This document shows, piece after piece, positions 55,045 to 63,476 of a stretch of 64,000 nucleotides of DNA. The notes under the pieces are model-generated. The model was not told the origin of the DNA and did not search any database. It saw nothing but the letters and a program-made list of their open reading frames with translations. Positions within the stretch are counted from its first letter, which is position 1. The number at the start of each line of letters is the position of its first letter. A program made the translations under genes and the position numbers. Origin of the DNA: Kushneria pakistanensis. Its GTDB lineage: Bacteria; Pseudomonadota; Gammaproteobacteria; Pseudomonadales; Halomonadaceae. The stretch lies in contig NZ_BMZM01000002.1 in NCBI RefSeq assembly GCF_014652795.1, positions 372,001 to 436,000 of the forward strand. Reading direction: 5' to 3'.

Positions 55045-55394
55045 ATGGACATCGAGCGACTTGGCAACGGGCTGGCGTTTTTAAAAGAGGCCGAGCGGCT
55101 CAAGAGCGTGCTGCGCACGGCCTACACCACCACCGGGTGGCAGGAGGATACGGCGGCGCATACGTGGCGGCTGTGTCTGATGGCGATGACGTTGAGCGCG
55201 AGCTGGCGCCGCTGGACATGTCGCGCGTTCTAAAACTCTGCGTGCTGCATGATCTGGGCGAGGCGATCCACGGGAATCAGCCAGCCATTGCGCAGGATGC
55301 AGACAAGAACACCCAGGAACGACTGGATCTGCTGACCATGCTGCGCACCTTGGTTGATGGCGAAACCCGGCGGCGCATCGATCACGGTCAGTAA
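55045..55394 (+). pseudogene. Decayed duplicate of the HD-domain gene at 57680
   Basis: Near-identical to 57680-58246 at both ends (MDIERLGNGLAFLKEAERLKSVLRTAYT... and ...MLRTLVDGETRRRIDHGQ). Two lesions are visible. One base is lost near 55190 (GTTGAGC versus GTTCGAGC), which shifts the frame after MAMT. A 216-bp in-frame segment is missing after DLLT, flanked in the intact copy by TGCTGACC repeats at 57966 and 58182. The HD residues LHDLGEA persist in the shifted frame. The copy is thus non-functional. Its downstream terminator is also duplicated. Confidence 0.9.
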
Positions 55395-55427
55395 CGCCCT
55401 TTCGTTATTGAGTGAGTCTCAAACGAC

Positions 55428-55461
55428 AAAACCCCGATCAAGCCTCGCTGATCGGGGTTTC
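55428..55461. terminator. Terminator copy after the decayed HD gene
   Basis: AAACCCCGATCA / TGATCGGGGTTT, perfect 12-bp stem with flanking A and T runs; homologous to 58277-58318. Confidence 0.85.
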
Positions 55462-55480
55462 TTGTGTGCCGGCAGGGCAG

Positions 55481-55639
55481 GCTCTGGAACTCATGTTGCG
55501 CCACTATCAGGGGGCACTAGTGGTGGTCTCTCACGATGAGACTTTCCTCGAGAAGCTCAACCTGACGCACCGTCTGATGGTGAATGAGCAGGGCTGGCAA
55601 CTCATTGCATGGCACAAGCGCCATCTTTCAACGTCCTGA
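55481..55639 (+). pseudogene. 3' remnant of an ABC-F ATPase gene
   Basis: About 50 codons (ALELMLRHYQGALVVVSHDETFLEKL then THRLMVNEQGW) match the end of the second nucleotide-binding domain of ABC-F proteins: the VVVSHD motif with its His switch and the following FLxxLxLTHRL. No Walker A or signature region exists upstream, so only the gene's end survives, directly after the duplicated terminator. Confidence 0.7.
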
Positions 55640-55923
55640 TCGGTATCGAGCCATAAGCAACGCGGGCACTTTCCGGACTCATTAATTATTGCTGCCAAAA
55701 GGACGTTGGTCATGTCCTTTCAGGCCGCTTGGGTATCGATATCGACCTTGATGTTGCGGTTAAAAAAAGCGCTGAGGCAGCATGTTATGGTGTGATGGGA
55801 AACAGGGATCCATTCATGAGAATGGAGCAAAATATTAATGTTTTGCCTTGAGATAATATTTCGGCAGGATAGTTAAAAACCAAAATAACGGGCATTCGTT
55901 GCTTTTATGGAGTTCGAGGGGTC

Positions 55924-57468
55924 ATGAATACATTACGTGCTTTTTTCTTCGCTGGGGCGGCGCTTGTCGCGTGCAGCAGTGCCAGTGCTGCTGAGCTGTC
56001 CGTTGCTGCTGCGGGCCAGTATGCCCAGGATACTTATGCCGAGTATCTGGATCTCCTGTCGCTTCCCAATGATGCGATCGTTCCAGCCGATATACGCAAA
56101 AACGTCGAGTTTCTCGAGGCGGCTTTTCGCAAGCGCGGCTTTGTGACACGGCAACTGGAAAACGATGGCAAGCCCATGCTTTTTGCAGAGCAGCCGGATG
56201 CTGATCCAGAGCTCAGGACGGTTCTTTTTTACATGCATCTCGATGGTCAGCCGGTCGTTCCAGAGCAGTGGTCTCAGAAGGATCCATGGACGCCTGTACT
56301 CAAACGCCGTACCGACGCCGGTGAATGGGAAGAGATGGACTCCGCGAAGTTATTTAGTGGTTCGGTCGATCCGGAGTGGCGGGTTTTCGGGCGTTCATCT
56401 GCCGATGACAAGGCCCCCATCATGATGCTTCTTGCCACAATGGATGCCCTGAAGGCCAGCGGCGCCGCTCAGGGTGTGAACGTGAAGGTGATTCTTGATA
56501 GTGAAGAAGAAAAAGGCTCGCCTTCGATCAGAAAGGTGATGTCGGCCCATCGTGATTTACTGCGCTCGGATGCCATCGTGATCAACGATGGACCCATGCA
56601 TGCCACCAACCAGCCGACATTGATTTTTGGCAATCGAGGGGCAGCGCAGGCGCGCATTACCGTCTATGGCGCCAGGGAAGCATTACATAGCGGTCACTAT
56701 GGCAATTACTCGCCCAATCCTGCTCAGCGCCTGGCGACGCTGCTGGCTTCCATGAAGGGCGATGATGGGCGTGTCACCGTGCCGGGCTATTATGACCGTG
56801 TGCAGCTTGACGCCGATGATCGTCGGATCATGGCGGCCGTGCCGGATGATGAAGATGCCATGTTAAAGCGTCTTGGTATCGCAAAGCCCGACAGGGTAGG
56901 CGCCAATTATCAGGAGGCCATGCAGTATCCATCGCTCAATGTTCGTGGAATGGCATCGGCTGAAGTGGGCGACAAGGTCGCCACTGTTGTGCCTGAAAAG
57001 GCAGTCGCCGAGCTGGATCTACGTACGACGCCGGAATCCGATGCCAGATACCTTGCAAAGCTCGTTGAAGATCATATTCAACAACAGGGCTATCACCTGG
57101 TGACAGGTACACCGACCGACGAAGAAAGAGCACGCTTTGACAAGTTGGCAAGCTTCACTTATCAGACCGAGGGTGGAAACGCTGCGGCGACGCCAATTGA
57201 TGCACCTGTAGGCCGGTGGGCGTTCCAGTCGATGGTGGAGGCGTTTGGTGAAAACCCCGCGCCAGTGCGTATCCGGATGATGGGCGGCACTGTACCCACG
57301 GCAGAAATTGTGGAAGCCCTGCAGGTACCCTTTGTCATTGTGCCTTTGGTCAACGCTGACAATAATCAGCACGCCAGCGATGAAAATATGCGGATGGGCA
57401 ATTATGTTAACGGAGTACGCACTCTCTACAGTCTGATCACAAGGCCCCTGCAGGAAGGCGCACAGTGA
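55924..57468 (+). CDS. Exported M20-family metallopeptidase (dipeptidase/carboxypeptidase-like)
   Basis: A 514-residue zinc peptidase with a signal peptide (MNTLRAFFFAGAALVACSSASA). M20 features are VLFYMHLDGQPVVPEQW (first zinc His and following Asp), GRSSADDKAPIMMLLATMDAL, VILDSEEEKGSPSI (catalytic Glu-Glu pair), and NADNNQHASDENMRMGNYVNG (terminal zinc His). It would work outside the cytoplasm on peptides or acyl-amino acids. The coding sequence is less GC-rich than neighbours, and it sits exactly between the two HD gene copies, suggesting recent arrival. TTCGAGGGGTC precedes the ATG. Confidence 0.87.
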   Translation: MNTLRAFFFAGAALVACSSASAAELSVAAAGQYAQDTYAEYLDLLSLPNDAIVPADIRKNVEFLEAAFRKRGFVTRQLENDGKPMLFAEQPDADPELRTVLFYMHLDGQPVVPEQWSQKDPWTPVLKRRTDAGEWEEMDSAKLFSGSVDPEWRVFGRSSADDKAPIMMLLATMDALKASGAAQGVNVKVILDSEEEKGSPSIRKVMSAHRDLLRSDAIVINDGPMHATNQPTLIFGNRGAAQARITVYGAREALHSGHYGNYSPNPAQRLATLLASMKGDDGRVTVPGYYDRVQLDADDRRIMAAVPDDEDAMLKRLGIAKPDRVGANYQEAMQYPSLNVRGMASAEVGDKVATVVPEKAVAELDLRTTPESDARYLAKLVEDHIQQQGYHLVTGTPTDEERARFDKLASFTYQTEGGNAAATPIDAPVGRWAFQSMVEAFGENPAPVRIRMMGGTVPTAEIVEALQVPFVIVPLVNADNNQHASDENMRMGNYVNGVRTLYSLITRPLQEGAQ

Positions 57469-57530
57469 CAGGGTTTATGCTCCATCGATAATACCCACGC
57501 CACGATGAATGATCGTTAACGCGTTTTTTG

Positions 57531-57564
57531 AAAAGAGCCTCCCTTGATGGGGCGGCTCTTTTTT
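57531..57564 (+). terminator. Terminator of the M20 peptidase gene
   Basis: AAAAGAGCC and GGCTCTTTT arms around a short loop, followed by TTTT. Confidence 0.82.
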
Positions 57565-57679
57565 ATGTCTGGCGTGGGTTATTTTTCTTTTTATGGTCAG
57601 ATGGGCGAAAAAGAGATGAATGGTCTCTGCTGATCTCGCATCTCGTACACACTAAAACCGACGCAATATCGGAGCCCCC

Positions 57680-58246
57680 ATGGACATCGAGCGACTCGGC
57701 AACGGGCTGGCGTTTTTAAAGGAGGCCGAGCGGCTCAAGAGCGTGCTGCGCACGGCCTACACCAGCACCGGGCGGCAGGAGGATACGGCAGCGCATACGT
57801 GGCGGCTGTGTCTGATGGCGATGACGTTCGAGCGTGAGCTGGCGCCGCTGGACATGACGCGCGTTCTGAAACTCTGCGTACTGCATGACCTGGGCGAGGC
57901 GATCCACGGGGATCAGCCGGCCATTGCGCAGGATGCAGACAAAAACACCCAGGAGCGACTGGATCTGCTGACCGTCATGGCACCGCTGGATGAGGCGTTG
58001 AAGATCGAGTTTCTGTCCCTGTGGGAGGACTACGAGCATGGCACCTCGCGGGAGGCGCGCCTGGTGAAAGGGCTCGACAAGCTCGAGACCATCCTGCAGC
58101 ACAGTCAGGGCGATAATCCGGCGGACTTCGATTACGCGTTCAACCTGACCTACGGGCTCAAGCAGACCGATGCCGAGCCGGTGCTGACCATGCTGCGCAC
58201 CCTGGTCGATGGCGAGACCCAGCGGCGGATCGATCACGGCCAGTAG
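57680..58246 (+). CDS. HD-domain phosphohydrolase (YfbR-like)
   Basis: A 188-residue HD-domain protein. Metal/phosphohydrolase residues are seen in DTAAHTWRLCLMAM (His), LKLCVLHDLGEAIHGD (His-Asp) and LVKGLDKLETI (Asp). This is the YfbR/HDDC2 type that removes phosphate from deoxynucleoside monophosphates. GGAGCCCCC precedes the ATG. A broken duplicate lies 2.6 kb upstream, with the M20 peptidase between them. Confidence 0.85.
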   Translation: MDIERLGNGLAFLKEAERLKSVLRTAYTSTGRQEDTAAHTWRLCLMAMTFERELAPLDMTRVLKLCVLHDLGEAIHGDQPAIAQDADKNTQERLDLLTVMAPLDEALKIEFLSLWEDYEHGTSREARLVKGLDKLETILQHSQGDNPADFDYAFNLTYGLKQTDAEPVLTMLRTLVDGETQRRIDHGQ

Positions 58247-58276
58247 CGTTTTTCTGCCATTGTCCGAGCTTCAAAA

Positions 58277-58318
58277 TACAAAACCCCGATCAGCCAGGTG
58301 CTGTCGGGGTTTTTGTAT
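58277..58318. terminator. Terminator between HD gene and YrhK-like gene
   Basis: AAAACCCCGA paired with TCGGGGTTTT around a 14-base loop; usable in both directions for the convergent genes. Confidence 0.82.
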
Positions 58319-58349
58319 GCCAGCAGGGCCGGCCGGTCACGGGCCGGGC

Positions 58350-59186
58350 TCAAGCAGGTTTGGCGGGCTTTACCGTGGTGTTGTCTTCGTACTCAAAAGC
58401 GTCATCCAGACTGTGCTCGGGATCATTGAGTTCACCACGCAGGAAGGCGAGCAGACGCTCGTCGGCTTCGCTGTCCTCGGCGGTGGCATCAAAGCGGTGG
58501 CGAATGACGATGTTGGCGCGCTGATGGTTGAAAAGGCCCCCGATCATGAAAAAGGCACTGCCGACCAGAAAGAGCGATGCCAGCAGGTTATGCAGCTGGT
58601 CATGGTCCGCCACGCTGTCAAAACCCCAGAGGTAGGGAATCGAGCCGACCACAAACAGCACCGAGCCCACCACGAAGGTGACGGCAGTGAGGTTCATCAG
58701 CTGCAGGGTGAGCAGGGCCGAGGCGCGAATCACCATCATGACGTTGAGACAGGCGCCGATAAGAAAGAGTACCGAGCCGATGATGAACAACCACGCCCCG
58801 GGCACGATCCAGTGCCACCATGACAGAAAGAACAGGCTGCCCACGGCATACAGCACGGTGCCGATGATATAGACCGCCAGCGAGATGGTCTCCAGCAGTT
58901 GCGAGGGCGAGACCTTGTTGCTGTTCTTCCAGAAGCGGCGCACTTCGATCACGTCATGGGCCTGAACGACCAGATAGACCAGCGAGCCCACAAAAAACAG
59001 CCAGGCGCCGATATCCCTGATGTGCTCAAGGCGCGGGTAGAACATGACGCTGCCGACGATGAACATGACGCCGCCCAGCTCGTAGAGCACCGCGTTGATG
59101 CCTTCCCAGCGGTAATCCTTTTGGAGATCACTCTTGCCCCGGCCCGGTCGGGCGCTTCGGGGGCGATCGGTAAACAGATGCGGCAT
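58350..59186 (-). CDS. YrhK-like multi-spanning membrane protein with repeated modules
   Basis: A 278-residue protein with about 8 hydrophobic helices. A module of the form 'helix-VGSxxF-helix' is repeated three to four times (LGGVMFIVGSVMFYPRLEHIRDIGAWLFFVGS; IIGTVLYAVGSLFFLSWWHWIVPGAWLFIIGS; FVVGSVLFVVGSIPYL). This is the pattern of YrhK-domain proteins. The first 25 residues are basic and the tail is acidic. Function unknown. Confidence 0.6.
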   Translation of the reverse strand: MPHLFTDRPRSARPGRGKSDLQKDYRWEGINAVLYELGGVMFIVGSVMFYPRLEHIRDIGAWLFFVGSLVYLVVQAHDVIEVRRFWKNSNKVSPSQLLETISLAVYIIGTVLYAVGSLFFLSWWHWIVPGAWLFIIGSVLFLIGACLNVMMVIRASALLTLQLMNLTAVTFVVGSVLFVVGSIPYLWGFDSVADHDQLHNLLASLFLVGSAFFMIGGLFNHQRANIVIRHRFDATAEDSEADERLLAFLRGELNDPEHSLDDAFEYEDNTTVKPAKPA

Positions 59187-59265
59187 GGAAATTAACCTGA
59201 GACAAAAAAGGAAAGTGTGGGTATTGGATAGGGCGTTGTATAGCGGCTGGAGTGACTATTACCCA

Positions 59266-59293
59266 TAAAAGCGCCGGGCAGGCTTGCCCGGCG
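59266..59293 (-). terminator. Terminator of rluF
   Basis: Read on the minus strand: CGCCGGGCA-AGCC-TGCCCGGCG followed by CTTTTA, 26 bp after the rluF stop. Confidence 0.85.
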
Positions 59294-59318
59294 ACTGTTG
59301 TTGGCCCCCTGGGTGCCT

Positions 59319-60395
59319 TTAGCGCTTCTTGCCGGGCCGGCCGCCCTGACCGCGCGGGGAGGGCTTGCCGGTACCGGTTTTGCCCTTGCCTGTGGGCTTG
59401 CCGCTCGGCTTGCACTGTGAGGGGGACTTGCCGCCTGGCTTGCATTGTGGCGCCGGCTTGTTGCCTCTGGCAGGCTTCTGGGCGCCGCTGCCCGCCTGTG
59501 TCTTGCCGGCCGCGGGTTTGGCTCGGCCCCTGGCCTTCATCTTATCCAGCGCGGGCTTGCCGATGCCCAGCGGGTCGGTCTTTTGGGAGGTCTCGGCCTT
59601 CGCAGGCTTCTGGCCGCCCTGTGTCGGTGTGCCTGATTTGGAACCGGACCCGGGTTTTGACGCTTTCGGTGCGGCGTCGGAGCCTTCCGTCAGCTCGATA
59701 ATCGTGTCGATTTCCTTTGGCGTCAGGTCACGCCAGTCGCCTATCGCCAGCCCCTTGAGCGAGACGTTCATGATCCGGTTGCGGATCAGCTGGGTGACCT
59801 CATAGCCAAAGTATTCGCACATGCGGCGAATCTGGCGGTTAAGCCCCTGCACCAGCGTGATCGTGAACACGAACGTGGAGACCTTCTCGACCCTGCACCG
59901 ACGCGTCACCTGACCCAGGATCGGCACGCCCTTTTGCATGGCTTCCACAAATTCCTCGGTGATCGGCTTGTCGACCGTCACCTGGTATTCCTTCTCGTGG
60001 TTGTTGTCGGCGCGCAGGATGCGGTTGACCAGATCACCGTTGTTGGTCAGAAAGATCAGCCCCTGGGAGTCCTTGTCGAGCCGGCCGATGGGGAAGATGC
60101 GCGCACCGTGTTTGACGAACTCGACGATGTTGTCCTTCTCGCTGGATTCGGTGGTGCTGACGATCCCCACGGGCTTGTTGAGCGCAATCAGGATCAGGTC
60201 TTCTTCTTCCTGCGGCTCGATCTCCTGACCGTTGACCTTTACCCGATCGCCGGCCACGACCTGATCGCCCGTGGTGGCGCGCCGGCCGTTGATCCAGACC
60301 TTGCCCTGTTCCACGAAGCGGTCCGCCTCGCGGCGCGAGCACAGGCCGCTTTCGCTGATGTATTTATTGATGCGGGTAGAGGTTCGTAGTGGCAT
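59319..60395 (-). CDS. rluF: RluF, 23S rRNA pseudouridine(2604) synthase, with long basic tail
   Basis: A 358-residue pseudouridine synthase. An S4 domain ([34 protein letters not shown]) precedes the catalytic domain with Asp in [18 protein letters not shown], and [19 protein letters not shown]. Sequence through residue 230 follows E. coli RluF. After that comes a roughly 115-residue low-complexity tail of Lys, Pro, Gly, Ser and Gln with repeated QCKPxGK units, considerably longer than usual. Confidence 0.93.
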   Translation of the reverse strand: MPLRTSTRINKYISESGLCSRREADRFVEQGKVWINGRRATTGDQVVAGDRVKVNGQEIEPQEEEDLILIALNKPVGIVSTTESSEKDNIVEFVKHGARIFPIGRLDKDSQGLIFLTNNGDLVNRILRADNNHEKEYQVTVDKPITEEFVEAMQKGVPILGQVTRRCRVEKVSTFVFTITLVQGLNRQIRRMCEYFGYEVTQLIRNRIMNVSLKGLAIGDWRDLTPKEIDTIIELTEGSDAAPKASKPGSGSKSGTPTQGGQKPAKAETSQKTDPLGIGKPALDKMKARGRAKPAAGKTQAGSGAQKPARGNKPAPQCKPGGKSPSQCKPSGKPTGKGKTGTGKPSPRGQGGRPGKKR

Positions 60396-60516
60396 GACGT
60401 TTCGCAGGGCTGAAGGTAATGGAAGCGGTCGCTGAAGCAGGTCGACGCTGCGGCCATGGTAGCGCCAATGGCGCCAATGTGCAGGCCGGTGATGCCTTCC
60501 GTGGGAATGATTCGGT

Positions 60517-60978
60517 CTATAGCGCCTTTTCCATCAGCACGCAGTCGCGATCCGGATATTGAACCATGCCCGTTTTATGCCAGCCGTGGCGTTCATAGAG
60601 CGTCTGACTGTGGGCGGTAATCAGGTGGAGCCTGTCTTCGCCCTGCGCCCGGGCGGCGTGCTCGACCGTCTCGATCAGCCGGGCCGCAATGCCTTGCCCG
60701 CGATAGTCCGGATGGACAAACACGGCGGCAAGCCAGGGGCGCAGGTCCGGGCGTCTTGAGCAGTCATTGTCGGCAAGGCTGGCCATGCCGACCGGCCAGT
60801 TGCCGTGATGGGCAACCCGGGTGAACGGCAGTCCACTGCCATGGGCGGCGCTGGCAAACAGCAGGCGGGTCTCTTCCAGCGTACGCACGGAGTGCACGCC
60901 CCACTGGCCGTAGGCCCAGGCGCTGCAGGCATCAATGAACTCGGGGCGTTCGTGCAGCGATGTGATCTCAATCGACAT
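60517..60978 (-). CDS. GNAT-family N-acetyltransferase
   Basis: A 153-residue acetyltransferase with the cofactor loop [38 protein letters not shown] and [16 protein letters not shown]. It is co-directional with rluF but 121 bp apart. Substrate unknown. Confidence 0.83.
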   Translation of the reverse strand: MSIEITSLHERPEFIDACSAWAYGQWGVHSVRTLEETRLLFASAAHGSGLPFTRVAHHGNWPVGMASLADNDCSRRPDLRPWLAAVFVHPDYRGQGIAARLIETVEHAARAQGEDRLHLITAHSQTLYERHGWHKTGMVQYPDRDCVLMEKAL

Positions 60979-61235
60979 GATGGTCTGCCGGCAGTATCAG
61001 GAAGACTCGATATAAACCGATTCGGCGTGAGGTGTATACCCGCGCCTGCAGGTATGGGCTCCATGGACCCGGGACTCATGTGTCAGGCGTTTAATGCTTT
61101 CTTGTATAAGGCGCTATTGAAAAAGCATGCTGTAATAAATTTGAAACATTAATGGTTCGATCTTAATTCCTGGAAGCTATCATCAAGAAAGCCCCGGGCA
61201 CGTCGATATAGCACGCTCATTGATTCACGAGAGAC

Positions 61236-62807
61236 ATGACCATGCTGACGCGCTTGAATATCGGCACCCGTCTGGGGATGGGCTTTGGTGTGCTGACACT
61301 GCTGTTGATCGCCAGCGCTCTGGTAGGGCTGATGGGGCTTGGCAGCATGAAGGATACCGCTGACAGGGCGATCAATACGGATGCCCTGCTGGCACAGAAC
61401 GCGATGAGCGTACAGCGCCTGGCGCTGGAGGAGCGTCGGTTTGAAAAGGACAGCTTCATCAATATTGCCACGCCCGACAGGGTCGCCGGTTATTACGACA
61501 AATGGGATGCCTCTCGCCAGGCGCTGGCGCAGACACTGACGCAGGGCCAGCAGATTGCCCCGACCGATGCGCTGAAAAAGCTCTACGCGCAGGCCGGGAC
61601 AGCGCTTGAGGCGTATGCCGCGGGGTTTCAGGCCATTCATCAGCGCATCATCAGCGGTGAGCTGACAGAGCCTGCTCAGGCCAACGCGGCCTTTGGTGCC
61701 TACAAGGAGCAGGTCTATCAGCTGGAATCACTGGCCGATCAGATCAACACGGTCGCCGCCGAGCGGATGGACCGTGCCGATGACACCATTACAACGGCGC
61801 ATTCCCGGACCATGGTCAGCCTGCTGACATTTGCCGTGATCGCCCTGCTGGTAGCCATTGCGCTGGCGCTCGTCATTACCCGCAGCATCACACGCCCGCT
61901 CAAGCAGGCGCTGTATGTGGCCGAGCAGGTTGCTCAGGGTGATCTGACCCAGAACATTATCGTCACCGGGCGCGATGAAACCGCGCAGTTGCTGGCATCC
62001 ATGAAGAAGATGAACGGATCGCTTCTGACGCTGGTGAGTTCGATTCGCGATACCTGTCAGAGCGTGCATGCCGGTGCCAGCGAGCTGTCTCATGCCAGCC
62101 ACGATCTTGCCTCCCGTACCGAGCAGCAGGCGGCCTCTCTGGAGGAAACCGCGGCCAGCATGGAGGAGATCTCTTCCACGGTGAAAAACAACACCGAAGC
62201 GACCCAGCGGATCAATGCGCTGACCATTGATGCCACCGGCAGCGCACGCAGCAGCAGTAGTGATGTGGTGCAGAGCCTGTCGCTGATGAAGGAGATTGCC
62301 GTGCAGTCGCAGCGCGTCAACGAGATTCTGGCTACCATCGATTCGATCTCGTTTCAGACCAATATCCTGGCCCTTAACGCGTCGGTGGAAGCGGCTCGCG
62401 CCGGGGAGCAGGGGCGTGGCTTTGCGGTGGTGGCCTCGGAAGTGCGGGCACTGGCCAATCGCAGCGCGACCTCGGCCGGCGAGATTCGCCAGCTGCTGGA
62501 AACCATGGGCCAGCGCATTACTTCCGGCGTGTCCCAGGCAGAGCGCAGCGGCACCAGTATCGAGCAGACGCGAGGCGCCATCGAAGAGCTTGCCACGCTG
62601 ATCAATGAGATCGCCACGGCCTCGCGTGAGCAGGATGGCGGCGTGGATCAGGTCAATACCGCCATCGCCCAGATGGATCTGGTCACCCAGCAAAATGCCG
62701 CCATGGTCGAGCAGTCCACGGCCGCGGCCAGCATGCTGGAAGAACAGGCCGGCCAGCTGCAGCAACTTGTGGCCACCTTCCGGATTCGGGACACGGCGCA
62801 CGCCTGA
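61236..62807 (+). CDS. Methyl-accepting chemotaxis protein
   Basis: A 523-residue transmembrane chemoreceptor. TM1 (GFGVLTLLLIASALVGLM) precedes an all-helical periplasmic sensor of about 150 residues and TM2 (SLLTFAVIALLVAIALALVIT). A HAMP linker (TRPLKQALYVAEQVAQGDLTQNI) and the signalling hairpin with its conserved tip (IDSISFQTNILALNASVEAARAGEQGRGFAVVASEVRALANRSATSAGEI) follow. There is no C-terminal CheR pentapeptide. Start is 61236 or 61242 (GAGAG upstream suits both). Ligand unknown; island proximity makes aromatics conceivable. Confidence 0.93.
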   Translation: MTMLTRLNIGTRLGMGFGVLTLLLIASALVGLMGLGSMKDTADRAINTDALLAQNAMSVQRLALEERRFEKDSFINIATPDRVAGYYDKWDASRQALAQTLTQGQQIAPTDALKKLYAQAGTALEAYAAGFQAIHQRIISGELTEPAQANAAFGAYKEQVYQLESLADQINTVAAERMDRADDTITTAHSRTMVSLLTFAVIALLVAIALALVITRSITRPLKQALYVAEQVAQGDLTQNIIVTGRDETAQLLASMKKMNGSLLTLVSSIRDTCQSVHAGASELSHASHDLASRTEQQAASLEETAASMEEISSTVKNNTEATQRINALTIDATGSARSSSSDVVQSLSLMKEIAVQSQRVNEILATIDSISFQTNILALNASVEAARAGEQGRGFAVVASEVRALANRSATSAGEIRQLLETMGQRITSGVSQAERSGTSIEQTRGAIEELATLINEIATASREQDGGVDQVNTAIAQMDLVTQQNAAMVEQSTAAASMLEEQAGQLQQLVATFRIRDTAHA

Positions 62808-62846
62808 TACAGCAGCAATGCCCGGTCACTGGAATGTCAGATAGCC

Positions 62847-62874
62847 AAAGGCCCCGCCAGGTGCGGGGCCTTTT
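62847..62874 (+). terminator. Terminator of the chemoreceptor gene
   Basis: AAAGGCCCCGC-CAGG-TGCGGGGCCTTTT; strong GC stem with T tract. Confidence 0.88.
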
Positions 62875-62942
62875 GGGATCTCGGCATCACTATCACGTAT
62901 GACGCGGCAATTGAATCGATGGGTCGGTACCAGACACACGGA

Positions 62943-62976
62943 AACGACAAGGCCCGCCGAAGCGGGCCTTGTCGTT
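62943..62976 (-). terminator. Terminator of the cold-shock gene
   Basis: A perfect 15-bp stem whose minus-strand loop is TTCG, a very stable tetraloop. It lies 39 bp after the csp stop. Confidence 0.8.
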
Positions 62977-63014
62977 CAGGATCTTGCGATCCCGACCAGA
63001 AGATAACCCGAAGG

Positions 63015-63218
63015 TTAGTCTGCCTGGATGTTTGCAGCCTGAAGGCCTTTCTTGCCCTGAGTCACTTCAAAGGAGACCTGCTGGCCTTCCTGCAGTGACT
63101 TGAAGCCTTCAGCCTTGATTTCGGAGAAGTGGGCGAACAGGTCATCACCGCCGTCGGAGGGAGAGATGAAACCGAAGCCTTTAGCGTCGTTGAACCACTT
63201 GACTGTGCCAGTTGCCAT
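63015..63218 (-). CDS. Cold-shock protein (CspA family)
   Basis: A 67-residue OB-fold RNA chaperone. RNP1 is KGFGFI and RNP2 is DLFAHF, with the starting [20 protein letters not shown] precedes the ATG. A long upstream region (63219-63360) probably contains the structured leader typical of csp genes. Confidence 0.95.
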   Translation of the reverse strand: MATGTVKWFNDAKGFGFISPSDGGDDLFAHFSEIKAEGFKSLQEGQQVSFEVTQGKKGLQAANIQAD

Positions 63219-63476
63219 TTTCGAATTTCCTTGCGCGAAACGCGCTATAAAAAGTTACCGGGTGTTGCCCCAGATGAAGCAGGTAAAACAAGGGGGATAA
63301 AACCAGGCTACCGAAGGACTCGAGTGCAACTGACTATATTCGACTTGCTAACCAACTGACGTCATGGTGGCACGTTCATGCGGGCAGGGTCAATCAAACG
63401 TTCGAAAAGAGTTTTGCCCCGGCAAGCATGGCAGGCCACGCCGTCAGGTAATGGCGTAGCCTCAAGCGCCTGACCC

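Noticed and set aside
55412-55639. A 75-codon plus-strand gene
   Set aside because: Its first third runs through the duplicated terminator; only the ABC-F-like tail is meaningful, so it is listed as a remnant.
55640-55923. Small gene or RNA in the AT-rich gap before the M20 peptidase
   Set aside because: No frame with a ribosome site or known family, and no convincing hairpin with a T tract.
52519-58250. Integrated prophage or genomic island with attachment sites
   Set aside because: No integrase, transposase or repeat of the tRNA 3' end was found in the window.
61139-61160. Fourth copy of the AATCATTAA palindrome upstream of the chemoreceptor
   Set aside because: Only the ATTAATGGTT half matches; the other half does not, so a regulon link is not supported.
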